Below, piece after piece: positions 1 to 7,626 of a stretch of DNA of 56,071 bases (position 1 is its first letter; each line of letters starts with the position of its first letter). Made by a program: the position numbers and the translations under genes. The DNA is taken from assembly GCA_021809645.1 (NCBI GenBank), contig JAJZKE010000002.1, forward strand, positions 1-56,071, in the 5' to 3' direction. The notes under the pieces were generated by a model, which was not told where the DNA came from, made no database searches, and saw only the letters and a program-made list of their open reading frames with translations. Source of the stretch: a bacterium. GTDB taxonomy: Bacteria > Patescibacteriota > Saccharimonadia > Saccharimonadales > UBA4665.

Positions 1-152
1 TCGTAACTAACCACAATGTACTACCGTCACTTCCGTGACTCGCTGTATCCTAGCATAGTTATTACCCCTGTCAAAATGTTTCTTTTCTGTTGAGTTGAGA
101 GTAGAAACCTCTTGCGATCTAATATAATCTAATATATACTCTATGTTAGATT

Positions 153-1205
153 ATGGACAATTTAAACAAGCGTATCCAACAACTACCACAGTCAAACTAT
201 CTGCTCATTTCTCGTATTGATGAACTGAAAGGTCGATGGGTTGGCGGTATAAATCTAAGCCCTCAAATCTTAAGCAGATTAAAGCGTTCAGTGTTGGCTT
301 CCTCTGCCGGCGCCTCAACTCGTATAGAGGGATCCAAGTTGTCTGATGAAGAAGTGGAGAATTTAATGCGTGGGTTGACCATGCAGAAAATGGCTGATCG
401 TGATGCTCAGGAAGTTAGGGGCTATTATGAGCTTCTACAAACAGTATTTGATAGCTACGCTGACATACCTTTCTCCGAAAGTAGTATCCTTCATCTCCAC
501 AGCCAACTACTGAAATACTCTGAGAAAGATGAGCGCCACAAAGGACGTTATAAAAATCTTGATAATAATGTCGAGATGAGGGATAAAAGCGGCACACTTT
601 TAAGTGTCCTGTTTGATACAACCCCAGCCTACTTAACTCCTAAAGAAATGCAGGAATTGATTACTTGGGCCCAGGATGCTTTGCAAGCAAAGGAAAACCA
701 TCCGCTAATAGTTATTGCCGCATTTATTGTTGGTTTTCTGAAGATACATCCCTTTGTTGACGGTAACGGCCGATTATCACGAATCCTAACTAACCTGCTT
801 TTGTTGCAGACAGGCTATGCCTATGTGCCTTACGTGTCACACGAGAAGCTGATTGAAGACAGTAAGGGCGACTACTACGTTTCTCTACGCAGGAGCCAAA
901 CGACTTTTAATACTGAGTCCGAGTCGATCACGTCTTGGGTTGAGTATTTTTTGGCTGTTTCATTAGAACAAGCCAAACAAGCTATGGCCTTATTGTCGGC
1001 CGAAAATATCGAAACATTGCTATCGCCTCAGCAACTCAAGGTTTGGGGTTATCTTGGAAAAGTACAAGAAGCCACACCAGGTCAGATTGCTAAACACACA
1101 GACGTAGCACGGCCTACGGTCTCACAAGCTCTGAGTAGATTGATGGAAATGAGTAGAGTTGAGCGGATTGGCAGAGGCAGCGCTACGCGGTACAGAAAGT
1201 TTTAG
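153..1205 (+). CDS. Fic family protein (AMPylase-like) with C-terminal winged HTH
   Basis: Likely a Fic-domain nucleotidyltransferase that moves AMP (or a related group) from a nucleotide onto a hydroxyl of a target protein in the cytoplasm. The Fic motif HPFVDGNGR lies at residues 199-207 with the catalytic His at 199. An inhibitory helix motif of the S/TxxxE(G/N) type is visible at S55-E59-G60, so this is an N-terminally auto-inhibited (class II) Fic protein. Residues about 285-350 look like a MarR-type winged helix (TPGQIAKHTDVARPTVSQAL), the usual Fic/DUF4172-HTH layout. TATACT at 135-140 is a possible -10 box and no clear SD precedes the ATG. The gene is visibly more GC-rich than its neighbours, which suggests acquisition. 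The target is unknown. Confidence 0.9.
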   Translation: MDNLNKRIQQLPQSNYLLISRIDELKGRWVGGINLSPQILSRLKRSVLASSAGASTRIEGSKLSDEEVENLMRGLTMQKMADRDAQEVRGYYELLQTVFDSYADIPFSESSILHLHSQLLKYSEKDERHKGRYKNLDNNVEMRDKSGTLLSVLFDTTPAYLTPKEMQELITWAQDALQAKENHPLIVIAAFIVGFLKIHPFVDGNGRLSRILTNLLLLQTGYAYVPYVSHEKLIEDSKGDYYVSLRRSQTTFNTESESITSWVEYFLAVSLEQAKQAMALLSAENIETLLSPQQLKVWGYLGKVQEATPGQIAKHTDVARPTVSQALSRLMEMSRVERIGRGSATRYRKF

Positions 1206-1213
1206 GTTTAATC

Positions 1214-1430
1214 ATGCAAGCCGGTGATAAGATAAAGCTCTACAGATCACTATTCCGAGGGCGAGACGATGCTTTGACCAGAAGGTGGATAAAACTCTGG
1301 CAGCTATTTTCTTGACTACACCTTCGATTGGAATGAGTTTAACACTCACAAAGCTAGTGGCGGCACCATCAAGAATTTCCAGAACAAGCAGCTAACGCCC
1401 TTGACCACCATGATCTTGCAACCCAAGTAA
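1214..1430 (+). pseudogene. Degraded remnant of a TOTE-type primase/helicase N-terminus
   Basis: An ATG at 1214 opens a frame reading SLFRGRDDA...RRW that ends at TGA 1313-1315. A shifted frame starting at 1314 continues with DYTFDWNEFNTHKASGGT and FQNKQLTPLT, up to TAA at 1430. The two parts together resemble the LFRGRxD...RRW and HKxxGGT...PLT segments that I recall from the archaeo-eukaryotic primase proteins of TOTE conflict systems. The frameshift and the loss of everything after about 70 residues make it a dead fragment. Its base composition matches the preceding Fic gene and not the AT-rich genes to the right. The family assignment is from memory of short motifs and is tentative. Confidence 0.45.
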
Positions 1431-1671
1431 GGAAATTAGTCATGAAACCAGGTCAGTTCTTGAGGTGTCCAGTCATCATAGTAGTAACCGGTCAATTATG
1501 GAACGCCCGTAAGGAGTTAATCTCGCATTTAAGGCAAGCTTGGCGGTTCGAACGTAGCTCTGTCAATTTCGGGTTCTTTTCAATAACTACCATACGATGA
1601 ATGATTTAACACGGGGAAAATTAATAGAGACCGGTCATGGAACACGGTCTCGTATTTTTGGGTGCATGATC
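1431..1671. other. Non-coding or decayed stretch beside tRNA-fMet
   Basis: No convincing gene is visible. A 50-odd-codon frame from ATG 1442 has no recognisable motif. The only structured element is the hairpin at 1627-1651. The stretch lies between the primase remnant and the 3' end of the initiator tRNA, a position often occupied by integrated DNA, and may be decayed island sequence. Confidence 0.4.
1627..1659. terminator. Hairpin terminator candidate downstream of tRNA-fMet
   Basis: GAGACCG at 1627-1633 and CGGTCTC at 1645-1651 form a perfect 7-bp stem with an 11-nt loop. On the plus strand it is followed by GTATTTTT. On the minus strand it is followed by a weaker TATTAATTTT tract and could end the tRNA transcript. 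Either direction is possible. Confidence 0.5.
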
Positions 1672-1746
1672 TGGTTGCGGGGGCAGGACTCGAACCTGCG
1701 ACCTATTGGTTATGAGCCAATCGAGCTGCCGCTGCTCCACCCCGCG
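1672..1746 (-). tRNA. tRNA-fMet (CAU), initiator
   Basis: A full cloverleaf folds on the minus strand: acceptor CGCGGGG/CCCCGCA, D stem GAGC/GCTC, anticodon stem ATTGG/CCAAT with loop CTCATAA, T stem GCAGG/CCTGC, and an encoded ACCA tail, 75 nt in all. The first position is a C1-A72 mismatch and the D stem has A11-U24, both hallmarks of bacterial initiator tRNA. The anticodon stem has only two G-C pairs next to the loop, with U-A in place of the usual third G-C pair, a variant known from some reduced genomes. Confidence 0.93.
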
Positions 1747-1809
1747 ATATTTTATTACTTATAAATATTTTAGCATAATGTGACCGTTTAGCCAACAGGT
1801 AGACATATT

Positions 1810-2256
1810 CTATTGGCTACGATGCAAAAAGAAATCTATCCAGGTAAGATAATTTGATTGGCTTTTTATTGTTGAAGTAGTTAAATTAGGGGGGCTGTAA
1901 TTAGGTGGACTTGAGGTATAGCTTAAAGCAACATTCTTCGGTACCAGTAGTTCTGTTTCCCCAGGTTTAGCTAATCCGAAGTTTTGACGAGCCGACAAAT
2001 CGAGATATTGTTGTGATTTATAGTATTGATTCTGTAAGGCAATAGTTGAGTTTTCCAACTGAGCAACTTGGTTTTCTTGTTGTATTCTTGAGACTTGTTG
2101 CTGAAGACTATAATTTGATTGGATAGCATTTATTCCACTCCAGGTAACCAAAAGTACAATTATTAAAAATACTATTTGGCCGGTAAACTTAATGTCACCA
2201 AATTTTGCTATCTGATCTTTTAATAGTTTATAGTAATTTTGGATCTTTGATTTCAT
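1810..2256 (-). CDS. FtsB/DivIC-like septum formation initiator protein
   Basis: A 148-residue bitopic protein. A short basic cytoplasmic N-terminus is followed by one membrane helix (about residues 27-45) and a Gln-rich coiled coil (about 47-85). Then comes a conserved-looking ARQNFGLAKPGE segment (about 88-99), the pattern of the FtsB/DivIC family in which the coiled coil leads into a small globular motif. Family members bridge the FtsQ and FtsL division proteins and activate septal peptidoglycan synthesis on the outer face of the membrane. The Pro/Ser/Thr-rich tail is an extension. The gene sits alone between two tRNA genes, so assignment rests on topology and the motif only. TATAAT at 2275-2280 on the minus strand is a likely -10 box. 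Confidence 0.75.
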   Translation of the reverse strand: MKSKIQNYYKLLKDQIAKFGDIKFTGQIVFLIIVLLVTWSGINAIQSNYSLQQQVSRIQQENQVAQLENSTIALQNQYYKSQQYLDLSARQNFGLAKPGETELLVPKNVALSYTSSPPNYSPPNLTTSTIKSQSNYLTWIDFFLHRSQ

Positions 2257-2331
2257 ATTAATTAACAGTTATATATTATATAACTTTAGGATAATTCTGT
2301 TATACTTTTTATCTGTTAGGTGTCTAACTAC

Positions 2332-2407
2332 GGGGGCGTAGCTCATCGGTCAGAGCAGGCGGCTCATAACCGCTTGGTAGTAGGTTCGATTCCTACCGCC
2401 CCCACCA
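2332..2407 (+). tRNA. tRNA with CAU anticodon (elongator Met or Ile2)
   Basis: A complete cloverleaf: acceptor GGGGGCG/CGCCCCC, D stem GCTC/GAGC, anticodon stem GGCGG/CCGCT with loop CTCATAA, T stem GTAGG/CCTAC, and an encoded ACCA. The first pair is G-C, so it is not the initiator. The anticodon arm and variable loop (CTCATAACCGCTTGGT) closely resemble the lysidine-modified tRNA-Ile2 of E. coli, but the acceptor lacks the C4-G69/C5-G68 pairs favoured by E. coli TilS. Identity between elongator Met and Ile2 is unresolved. Confidence 0.93.
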
Positions 2408-2413
2408 AAGTAC

Positions 2414-2800
2414 TTATGCTTTATATAAGCAATGCGTTTTTAACCATTTTCCGATATCTGGTATAGACATTTGTTGTACGGCAATTTTTATAGCTATTTT
2501 TTCGACCTCCCCGGGCATAGCCTTAAAATGATAACCGTTCTTCTTTAAAAACATAATGGAGCAAGTAATACCTGTGCGCTTATTTCCATCATAGAAAGGA
2601 TGATCAACTATAAGGTTACGGGCATATACCGCGGCTTTATCAAAAATGATTTTGTACTGTTCTTCTCCGAAGACGTGTTGAGCAGGAGCTACAGAAACTG
2701 ACTTAATACGACCTAGATCACGCGTGCCATGAGCTCCACCGTAACGCTCTATCAATTGGTGATGTATTAGTAGTATTTCTTCAGGATCTAGATATTTCAT
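2414..2800 (-). CDS. doc: Doc-type Fic/Doc toxin
   Basis: A 128-residue compact Fic-fold protein of Doc (death-on-curing) length. The motif HPFYDGNKR is at residues 67-75. As in Doc, a Lys stands where canonical Fic proteins have the second Gly of GNGR. Doc enzymes phosphorylate elongation factor EF-Tu and halt translation, rather than AMPylating. It is the downstream gene of a two-gene operon. Its ATG overlaps the stop of the AbrB-type antitoxin by one base (TAATG), which implies translational coupling, the standard toxin-antitoxin arrangement. Its 3' end lies only a few bases from the 3' end of the convergent CAU tRNA gene. Confidence 0.9.
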   Translation of the reverse strand: MKYLDPEEILLIHHQLIERYGGAHGTRDLGRIKSVSVAPAQHVFGEEQYKIIFDKAAVYARNLIVDHPFYDGNKRTGITCSIMFLKKNGYHFKAMPGEVEKIAIKIAVQQMSIPDIGKWLKTHCLYKA

Positions 2801-3012
2801 TATTTTTTAGATAGTTGTCGAAGGTCTTTATCGTAAGTATTCATGAAACTCTCTAAACTTTTTAGTAATTGCTCGTGTTTTGCCAAACGAGTGATCTTTT
2901 TTTGAACGGTAATATCTACTTCATCACCAGGAATAATATGAAGTTTAGCAATTTCATTCTTAGGAATAGTCACACCTAAAGAACTACCTATTTTTATAAC
3001 TTTTTGGCTCAT
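2800..3012 (-). CDS. AbrB/MazE-type antitoxin
   Basis: A 70-residue protein whose first about 40 residues form the swapped-hairpin AbrB/SpoVT DNA-binding pattern: KVIKIGSSLGVTIPKNEIAKL followed by GDEVDITV, here read as separate segments. The remaining 30 residues are charged and probably form the helix that neutralises the Doc toxin encoded immediately downstream. Such antitoxins bind their own promoter, alone and together with the toxin. The start is preceded by an AGAAAGGAGCTG stretch, a strong Shine-Dalgarno, on the minus strand. The AbrB-Doc pairing is known but less common than Phd-Doc. Confidence 0.88.
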   Translation of the reverse strand: MSQKVIKIGSSLGVTIPKNEIAKLHIIPGDEVDITVQKKITRLAKHEQLLKSLESFMNTYDKDLRQLSKK

Positions 3013-3115
3013 TATACAGCTCCTTTCTCTGTTATATTATAACAAAGTTAGAATTACGTGTATATAGCTGTTTCAAGCGCCTTTATCTTATACTTATAAC
3101 TGTCTAAAACTCAGT

Positions 3116-4288
3116 TTATGTCTTTTTTTTCATATACCCAAACCAAAATATTGGTAAAGATATTAACTCTAAAGCTATCGAAAAGTAGACTAGACTATAT
3201 ATCGATTTAGTGTATAGGATACCCATTAACGAACTACCAATAAACCAAGCAAAGCCAAAACCAGTATCAAAGAGTCCGAAGGCAGTTGCTCTTTTGGTAG
3301 CAGATATGACACCAGTAACCAATGGTTTTATAAGTGACTCTTGAGCAGCTAATCCTATACCCCATAAGATCATGCCAATAAAAATTACAATACCATGACC
3401 AAGAAAAACCATAGGCGCAAAAAAGGCAGCGGCTAGAAAACTGATTATTACTGTTGCGATATTATTTTTATCGAATAACTTACCGAGGGTTAAAGCACCG
3501 ATAGCACCAACAGCCATTGCTACAGAATAATAGACCGGTATCAGACTGGTTGAAACTACACCTTTTTGCTGAAAGTGATAACCAATTAAAGCAAAGTCAG
3601 CAAACCCAGCGGCAACACAAGCAGCGGCTAACATATATAACCAATAAGATTTTTGAAAACCGTCAGTATTTAACCTTTTAGTTTTCTCGAAAGAGCTCGG
3701 ATTCTTATGTATGTAACGAGAAATTAAAACAGTGATTAAAGATAGTAAGGCTGGAATTAATAGTAGAGTATAGCCGGCTTTATAGCCGTCTTTTAAGAAT
3801 AGCCCTAAAGCCATCATTAGTGGGCCTAATGTTGCCCCGGTTTGGTCAAGTGTTTCATGCAAACCAAAAGCCCAGCCCTGTCCTGTCTGAGTCCCGGCAT
3901 GCGACAACATTGACTCAATGGCCGGTTTACGTATTGCCCTACCCGTTCTTTCAGCAATAATTAAAAGAGCAGCAATTTGCCAACTTCCGGCTAGAGCTAA
4001 AGCAGGTACAGCTAATAGATTAAGTGTGTAGCCGGCAATGGCATTAAGCCAATAACGTTTTGTCTTGTCAGCAATATATCCAAAAACGTAGCGTAGCGCA
4101 TAGCCAATAAGCTCACCGAATCCAGCTATAAAGCCGACAGCAGCAGCTGAAGCACCAAGTGTCTCTAAAAACTGTCCATTGACACTTCTAGCACCTTCGT
4201 AGGTAAAGTCAGCAAATAGGCTGACGATACCAATTAATATAACGAAATGGAGTGCTGATTTAGATAAGTTATTTTGTTTTTTTATCAT
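3116..4288 (-). CDS. MFS transporter
   Basis: A 390-residue polytopic membrane protein with about 11-12 hydrophobic helices and the Major Facilitator Superfamily loop signature between early helices (GYALRYVFGYIADKTKRY, the G-x-L-x-D-R/K-x-G-R-R/K type). The second half begins near residue 215 after a charged cytoplasmic loop. The substrate cannot be read from the sequence, and drug/proton antiport is only one option. The gene is monocistronic and divergent from the VIT1-like gene, with about 60 bp between their starts, so promoters overlap there. GATAAT six bases upstream of the ATG may be a -10 box. Confidence 0.85.
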   Translation of the reverse strand: MIKKQNNLSKSALHFVILIGIVSLFADFTYEGARSVNGQFLETLGASAAAVGFIAGFGELIGYALRYVFGYIADKTKRYWLNAIAGYTLNLLAVPALALAGSWQIAALLIIAERTGRAIRKPAIESMLSHAGTQTGQGWAFGLHETLDQTGATLGPLMMALGLFLKDGYKAGYTLLLIPALLSLITVLISRYIHKNPSSFEKTKRLNTDGFQKSYWLYMLAAACVAAGFADFALIGYHFQQKGVVSTSLIPVYYSVAMAVGAIGALTLGKLFDKNNIATVIISFLAAAFFAPMVFLGHGIVIFIGMILWGIGLAAQESLIKPLVTGVISATKRATAFGLFDTGFGFAWFIGSSLMGILYTKSIYSLVYFSIALELISLPIFWFGYMKKKT

Positions 4289-4347
4289 AAATATATTATC
4301 TCATAATCATCTCGACTGGATCTTATGATAAAGTATTAAGCTCTGAT

Positions 4348-5043
4348 ATGATGGAATTAATGGAAGGTCATGAACCACATAAGAAAGCCAATAAATTATC
4401 AGATGTTATTTTAGGTGGTCAAGATGGCCTAGTCAGTATTTTAGGATTAATACTTGGTTTATCGGCCGCTACTAGGTCAACTAGAATTGTAATAGCCGGT
4501 GGATTAGCAACAATTATTGCTGAAACATTATCAATGGCAGCTGTAGCCTACACTTCTAAAATGGCTGACCGAGATCATTATGCAGCTGAAAGAGCTAGAG
4601 AAGTACAAGAAGTTAAAGATATGCCAGAAGTAGAAAAACAAGAAATAGTTGAAATATATAAAGAAAAAGGTTTTAGCGGCAAACTGTTAAATGACATTGT
4701 TAATCATATTACCTCTAATCATGAACTTTGGATTAATACAATGATGAAAGAAGAGTTAGATTTATTGCCTGTCATAAAACGTGATGTCTACATTTATAGC
4801 TTAACCGTTGGTCTCTCTACTCTAGCAGGTGCTTTACTGCCATTAATTCCCTATTTTGTAATGCCTGTGCATTATGCATTAATTTCATCGTTGATTTTAT
4901 CAGTCGTTATTTTAGCTACAGTTGGTGTCTATAAAGCGATAACAACTCTTGGCAATCCGTTAAAGAGTGCCCTGCAAATGGTTATTATTGGTATGGGAGC
5001 TGCTGTTGCCGGTTATCTAATTGGATTAGTTTTTAAAGCTTAA
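4348..5043 (+). CDS. VIT1/CCC1 family metal transporter
   Basis: A 231-residue membrane protein of the VIT1/CCC1 (vacuolar iron transporter) family, which moves Fe2+ or Mn2+ across membranes in exchange for protons. The N-terminal helix carries the family pattern DVILGGQDGLVSILGL. It is followed by a charged cytoplasmic segment (about residues 75-140) rich in Glu (EVQEVKDMPEVEKQEIVE), where the family binds metal, and then three C-terminal helices. Direction and metal are not determinable. ATG codons at 4348, 4351 and 4361 compete as start. TATGAT at 4324-4329 is a likely -10 box, and no clear SD is present. Confidence 0.88.
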   Translation: MMELMEGHEPHKKANKLSDVILGGQDGLVSILGLILGLSAATRSTRIVIAGGLATIIAETLSMAAVAYTSKMADRDHYAAERAREVQEVKDMPEVEKQEIVEIYKEKGFSGKLLNDIVNHITSNHELWINTMMKEELDLLPVIKRDVYIYSLTVGLSTLAGALLPLIPYFVMPVHYALISSLILSVVILATVGVYKAITTLGNPLKSALQMVIIGMGAAVAGYLIGLVFKA

Positions 5044-5300
5044 GGATTACTATTTTTAGGATTTAAGGCTTCTCGAGATGCTTTAAGAATTTTAACAACA
5101 TGTTCTGGCGTGGCTCCTCTTGCATTATCAGCATGATGATTCATCTTGTACTGATAATTAACTTCATCAAATGGTATATAGCCTATTTCTCTACCAATCT
5201 CTGTAGATACACCATCGCTATCATTGCCTATTTGATTGGTTGTTCTATTGTCTCGATCTACTTGCCATAATACTCTTTGAGAAACGTGGGATTCTGGCAT
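5040..5300 (-). CDS. Hypothetical 86-residue protein
   Basis: A small soluble, polar protein with no motif I recognise. Its 3' end overlaps the stop of the convergent VIT1-like gene by four bases, and it lies upstream of the ABC exporter genes but on the same strand as them. The ORF is supported by normal codon usage and a clean start at 5300 preceded by an AT-rich promoter-like stretch (TATAATA on the minus strand). It could be a real orphan gene or a chance ORF. Confidence 0.5.
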   Translation of the reverse strand: MPESHVSQRVLWQVDRDNRTTNQIGNDSDGVSTEIGREIGYIPFDEVNYQYKMNHHADNARGATPEHVVKILKASREALNPKNSNP

Positions 5301-5335
5301 AATAAGTATATTATATCATGCTTATATATCTATGT

Positions 5336-6568
5336 CTACTCCCACTTAAATACTCTAAAAGCAATAGCATAAATAATTACTAACCAGATAGCTACTAAAC
5401 CAAGCTGAGGTCCAATGTTTATAAGAGTCTTACCTTCTGTAGTTAGCATCCTAAGACCGTCTATAACTGGTGTTAGTGGCAAGTAATTAGTTACTGATTG
5501 CAGCCATGATGGCATTAGATATCTTGGAAAAAATGTACCTGACAAAAAAAGCATTGGAAAAACAACAATATTAGCAAGGGGGGCTGCTTGCCTTTCATTC
5601 TTTGCCCAGCCTCCAATTGCTAGACCTATACCAAGTATCATAAATATTGATAGGATTAGATAAATTAAGATATCAAAGTAATTACCGTCAACATTCAAAT
5701 GAAAGACTGTGATGGCAACAGCAAACTGTACGGCAACAGCTACCGATCCAGTAATGGCCTGACTAAACATAGTTGATAAAAAATACTGCCAGACTTTAAT
5801 TGGGGTTGTGTGGAGTCTTCTTAAGATCCCTTGTTTTTTAAGTTCAGGAAATACATTCACTGGACCGAAGATACCAATACCAATTACGGTAAATCCTAAT
5901 AGACCGGCAAATGTGTAATCAAATGAGGTTAATGTCTTTTTAACTAATTGTTTACCTTCAACTGTAAAGGGCATATTAACTGGAACAAATCGAGCATTAA
6001 TAAACTTTAAATTATTCGGGAGTAAGGAAGTTAAGGTTTGACCGGCTGACTGTTGACTAACATTATATACAACCTCTAGTTTGCCGGTTGGTTGGTGTTG
6101 GCCAGGCTGAATTTGTCCAAAACTTGGTGGTATGACTAAAGCAGCATCAAGTTGATTCTTATCCATTTTAGCTTTAGCTTGAGCTAATGTCTTAACAGTC
6201 TCATCTATCTTATATGTTTTATCATTCTTAATATTAGCCACTACGTATTTAGCATAAGAAGATTTTGATTGATTGATTAAAGCAACATTAAAAGAAACAT
6301 TGCCTGTATTAGATAATGCGCCGAAGACTATTAAAAATATTAGCGGGAATAAAATACCGAAAAACAAAGCTAATTTATCTCTGAAAAAACGTTTTGTGGA
6401 AATCTTTGTAAAAACAGCTACTGTAAATATTTTCTTCTGCCATTCGCTCATAGGCTTTATGTTATTTGTTATTGGCATCGTTGTTGTTCTTTTAAAACTA
6501 TGTTTCCCTTTAATTAATCTTCCGATAATTAAAGCTGCAATTATGGCAATAATAATATATGACAACAT
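5336..6568 (-). CDS. ABC-2 type permease (DrrB/YhgE-like exporter subunit)
   Basis: A 410-residue membrane subunit of an ABC exporter. After a first helix at the N-terminus and a basic linker, a second helix (about residues 66-88) leads into a large extracytoplasmic domain of about 130 residues. Five to six C-terminal helices follow, with the ABC-2 signature region GIFGPVNVFPELKKQGILRR. This layout matches ABC-2 permeases of the daunorubicin or antibiotic export type. It starts one base after the stop of the ATPase gene (TAGATG), so the two are one operon. An internal Met at residue 40 (MSEWQKK) matches the usual family start, and the upstream extension with an extra helix is unusual. Substrate unknown. 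Confidence 0.88.
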   Translation of the reverse strand: MLSYIIIAIIAALIIGRLIKGKHSFKRTTTMPITNNIKPMSEWQKKIFTVAVFTKISTKRFFRDKLALFFGILFPLIFLIVFGALSNTGNVSFNVALINQSKSSYAKYVVANIKNDKTYKIDETVKTLAQAKAKMDKNQLDAALVIPPSFGQIQPGQHQPTGKLEVVYNVSQQSAGQTLTSLLPNNLKFINARFVPVNMPFTVEGKQLVKKTLTSFDYTFAGLLGFTVIGIGIFGPVNVFPELKKQGILRRLHTTPIKVWQYFLSTMFSQAITGSVAVAVQFAVAITVFHLNVDGNYFDILIYLILSIFMILGIGLAIGGWAKNERQAAPLANIVVFPMLFLSGTFFPRYLMPSWLQSVTNYLPLTPVIDGLRMLTTEGKTLINIGPQLGLVAIWLVIIYAIAFRVFKWE

Positions 6569-7327
6569 CTAATCCCTCAGTGCTTTGCCAGTTAGGTCAA
6601 TAAAAACATCCTCTAGGTTAGCTTGTTCGATACGTTGTTCTTTTTTAAAACCTCGATCAAGAAGTTTTCTAATTAAATTATGAGGACTATCCAGAGCAAT
6701 AATCTTGCCTTTATCCATGATAGCCACCCGATCGCAAAGAAGCTCGGCCTCATCTAAATAATGGGTTGTCATAATAACAGTTACACCCCGATCACGAACC
6801 ATCCTCACTAGATCCCATAGATTACGTCTAGCTTGAGGATCAAGCCCTGTTGTTGGTTCGTCTAAAAAAAATACTTTAGGACTATGAACTAAAGCAGTAG
6901 CAATACTTAATCGTTGTTTTTGACCTCCACTTAATTGTTCAGCATAACTATTAGTTTTTTCTGCCAACTTAACATCTTCAAGAAATTCTTGAGTGTTTAC
7001 CTTTTCGCCGTAAGCAGCAGCAAACATTTCAATAATTTCATATAGTTTTTGTTTATCTTGAAAAGCTGGTGTTTGGGGTTGAACACCTATTATTTTTTTT
7101 ACTTCATTAGGCTGAGAAGCAACATCGAGACCATCAATAGTAATTTTGCCTTTATCGATGGACCTCATAGTTTCAATCATTTCAAGAGTCGTAGTCTTAC
7201 CGGCACCATTAGGACCAAGAATGCCGAAAATTTCTCCTTTTTTAACGTCCAACGATATATTATCAACGGCCGGTTTACCACTATAATTTTTAGTTAAATT
7301 ACGAATCTTTAATATCGCTGTAGTCAT
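6569..7327 (-). CDS. ABC transporter ATPase (DrrA/CcmA-like)
   Basis: A 252-residue nucleotide-binding subunit. Walker A GPNGAGKT is at residues 38-45, signature LSGGQKQR at 132-139, and Walker B VFFLDEP at 152-158, followed by the D-loop and a switch His (TTHYLDEAE). The C-terminal 30 residues match the short tail of DrrA-type exporter ATPases. It drives the ABC-2 permease encoded immediately downstream. On the minus strand TATAGT (7336-7341) stands eight bases before the ATG and no Shine-Dalgarno is present, so the mRNA is probably leaderless. Confidence 0.93.
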   Translation of the reverse strand: MTTAILKIRNLTKNYSGKPAVDNISLDVKKGEIFGILGPNGAGKTTTLEMIETMRSIDKGKITIDGLDVASQPNEVKKIIGVQPQTPAFQDKQKLYEIIEMFAAAYGEKVNTQEFLEDVKLAEKTNSYAEQLSGGQKQRLSIATALVHSPKVFFLDEPTTGLDPQARRNLWDLVRMVRDRGVTVIMTTHYLDEAELLCDRVAIMDKGKIIALDSPHNLIRKLLDRGFKKEQRIEQANLEDVFIDLTGKALRD

Positions 7328-7335
7328 GTTTTAGT

Positions 7336-7341
7336 ACTATA
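7336..7341 (-). promoter_or_regulatory. -10 box of the ABC exporter operon (leaderless type)
   Basis: TATAGT on the minus strand ends eight bases before the ATG at 7327. Transcription starts 6-8 nt past a -10 box, which would place it at or next to the start codon. Confidence 0.55.
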
Positions 7342-7352
7342 TCAGGCCATTT

Positions 7353-7385
7353 AAAAAGAGCCTACTTTAAATAGGCTCTTTTTTT
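7353..7385. terminator. Rho-independent terminator, bidirectional
   Basis: AAAAAGAGCCTA (7353-7364) pairs perfectly with TAGGCTCTTTTT (7372-7383) around a 7-nt loop. Runs of T follow in both directions. It ends the 64-residue-protein transcript coming from the right and insulates the ABC operon that starts just to its left. Confidence 0.88.
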
Positions 7386-7400
7386 AGATTACTGTTTTTG

Positions 7401-7595
7401 TTATTTTCTTTTAACAGTTAGAAAGCCGTTTCGAGGGTTTTCGTTAACTTCATAACCTGATGGTAAATCAGTGGCTTCAGGTCTTTCATCCTTAGAAAAG
7501 TAGTAAATAGTTTGTTTTTTGCCGCCGCGTAGAGTAACGTCCTTAGAGTTTAAGTAATATGTTACGCCTTTTGAGTTAGTGTGCTTATAAGCCAT
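7401..7595 (-). CDS. Small conserved protein (64 residues)
   Basis: A soluble, strongly beta-predicted small protein with patterns TYYLNSKDVTLRGGKKQTIYYF and GYEVNENPRNGFLTVKR (given here in parts). I recall similar short proteins as hypothetical ORFs in several CPR and other genomes, but no function is known to me. It has a good Shine-Dalgarno (GGGAG), its own sigma70-like promoter with a palindrome over the -10 box, and its own terminator. It is therefore a monocistronic, probably regulated gene. Possible roles in nucleic-acid binding are guesswork. Confidence 0.8.
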   Translation of the reverse strand: MAYKHTNSKGVTYYLNSKDVTLRGGKKQTIYYFSKDERPEATDLPSGYEVNENPRNGFLTVKRK

Positions 7596-7626
7596 TATTT
7601 TTCTCTCCCTCTATAATATTAGTAGT

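Noticed and set aside
1442-1600. Plus-strand ORF of about 50 codons after the primase remnant
   Set aside because: No motif, no Shine-Dalgarno and no relation to neighbours; it probably lies in decayed DNA.
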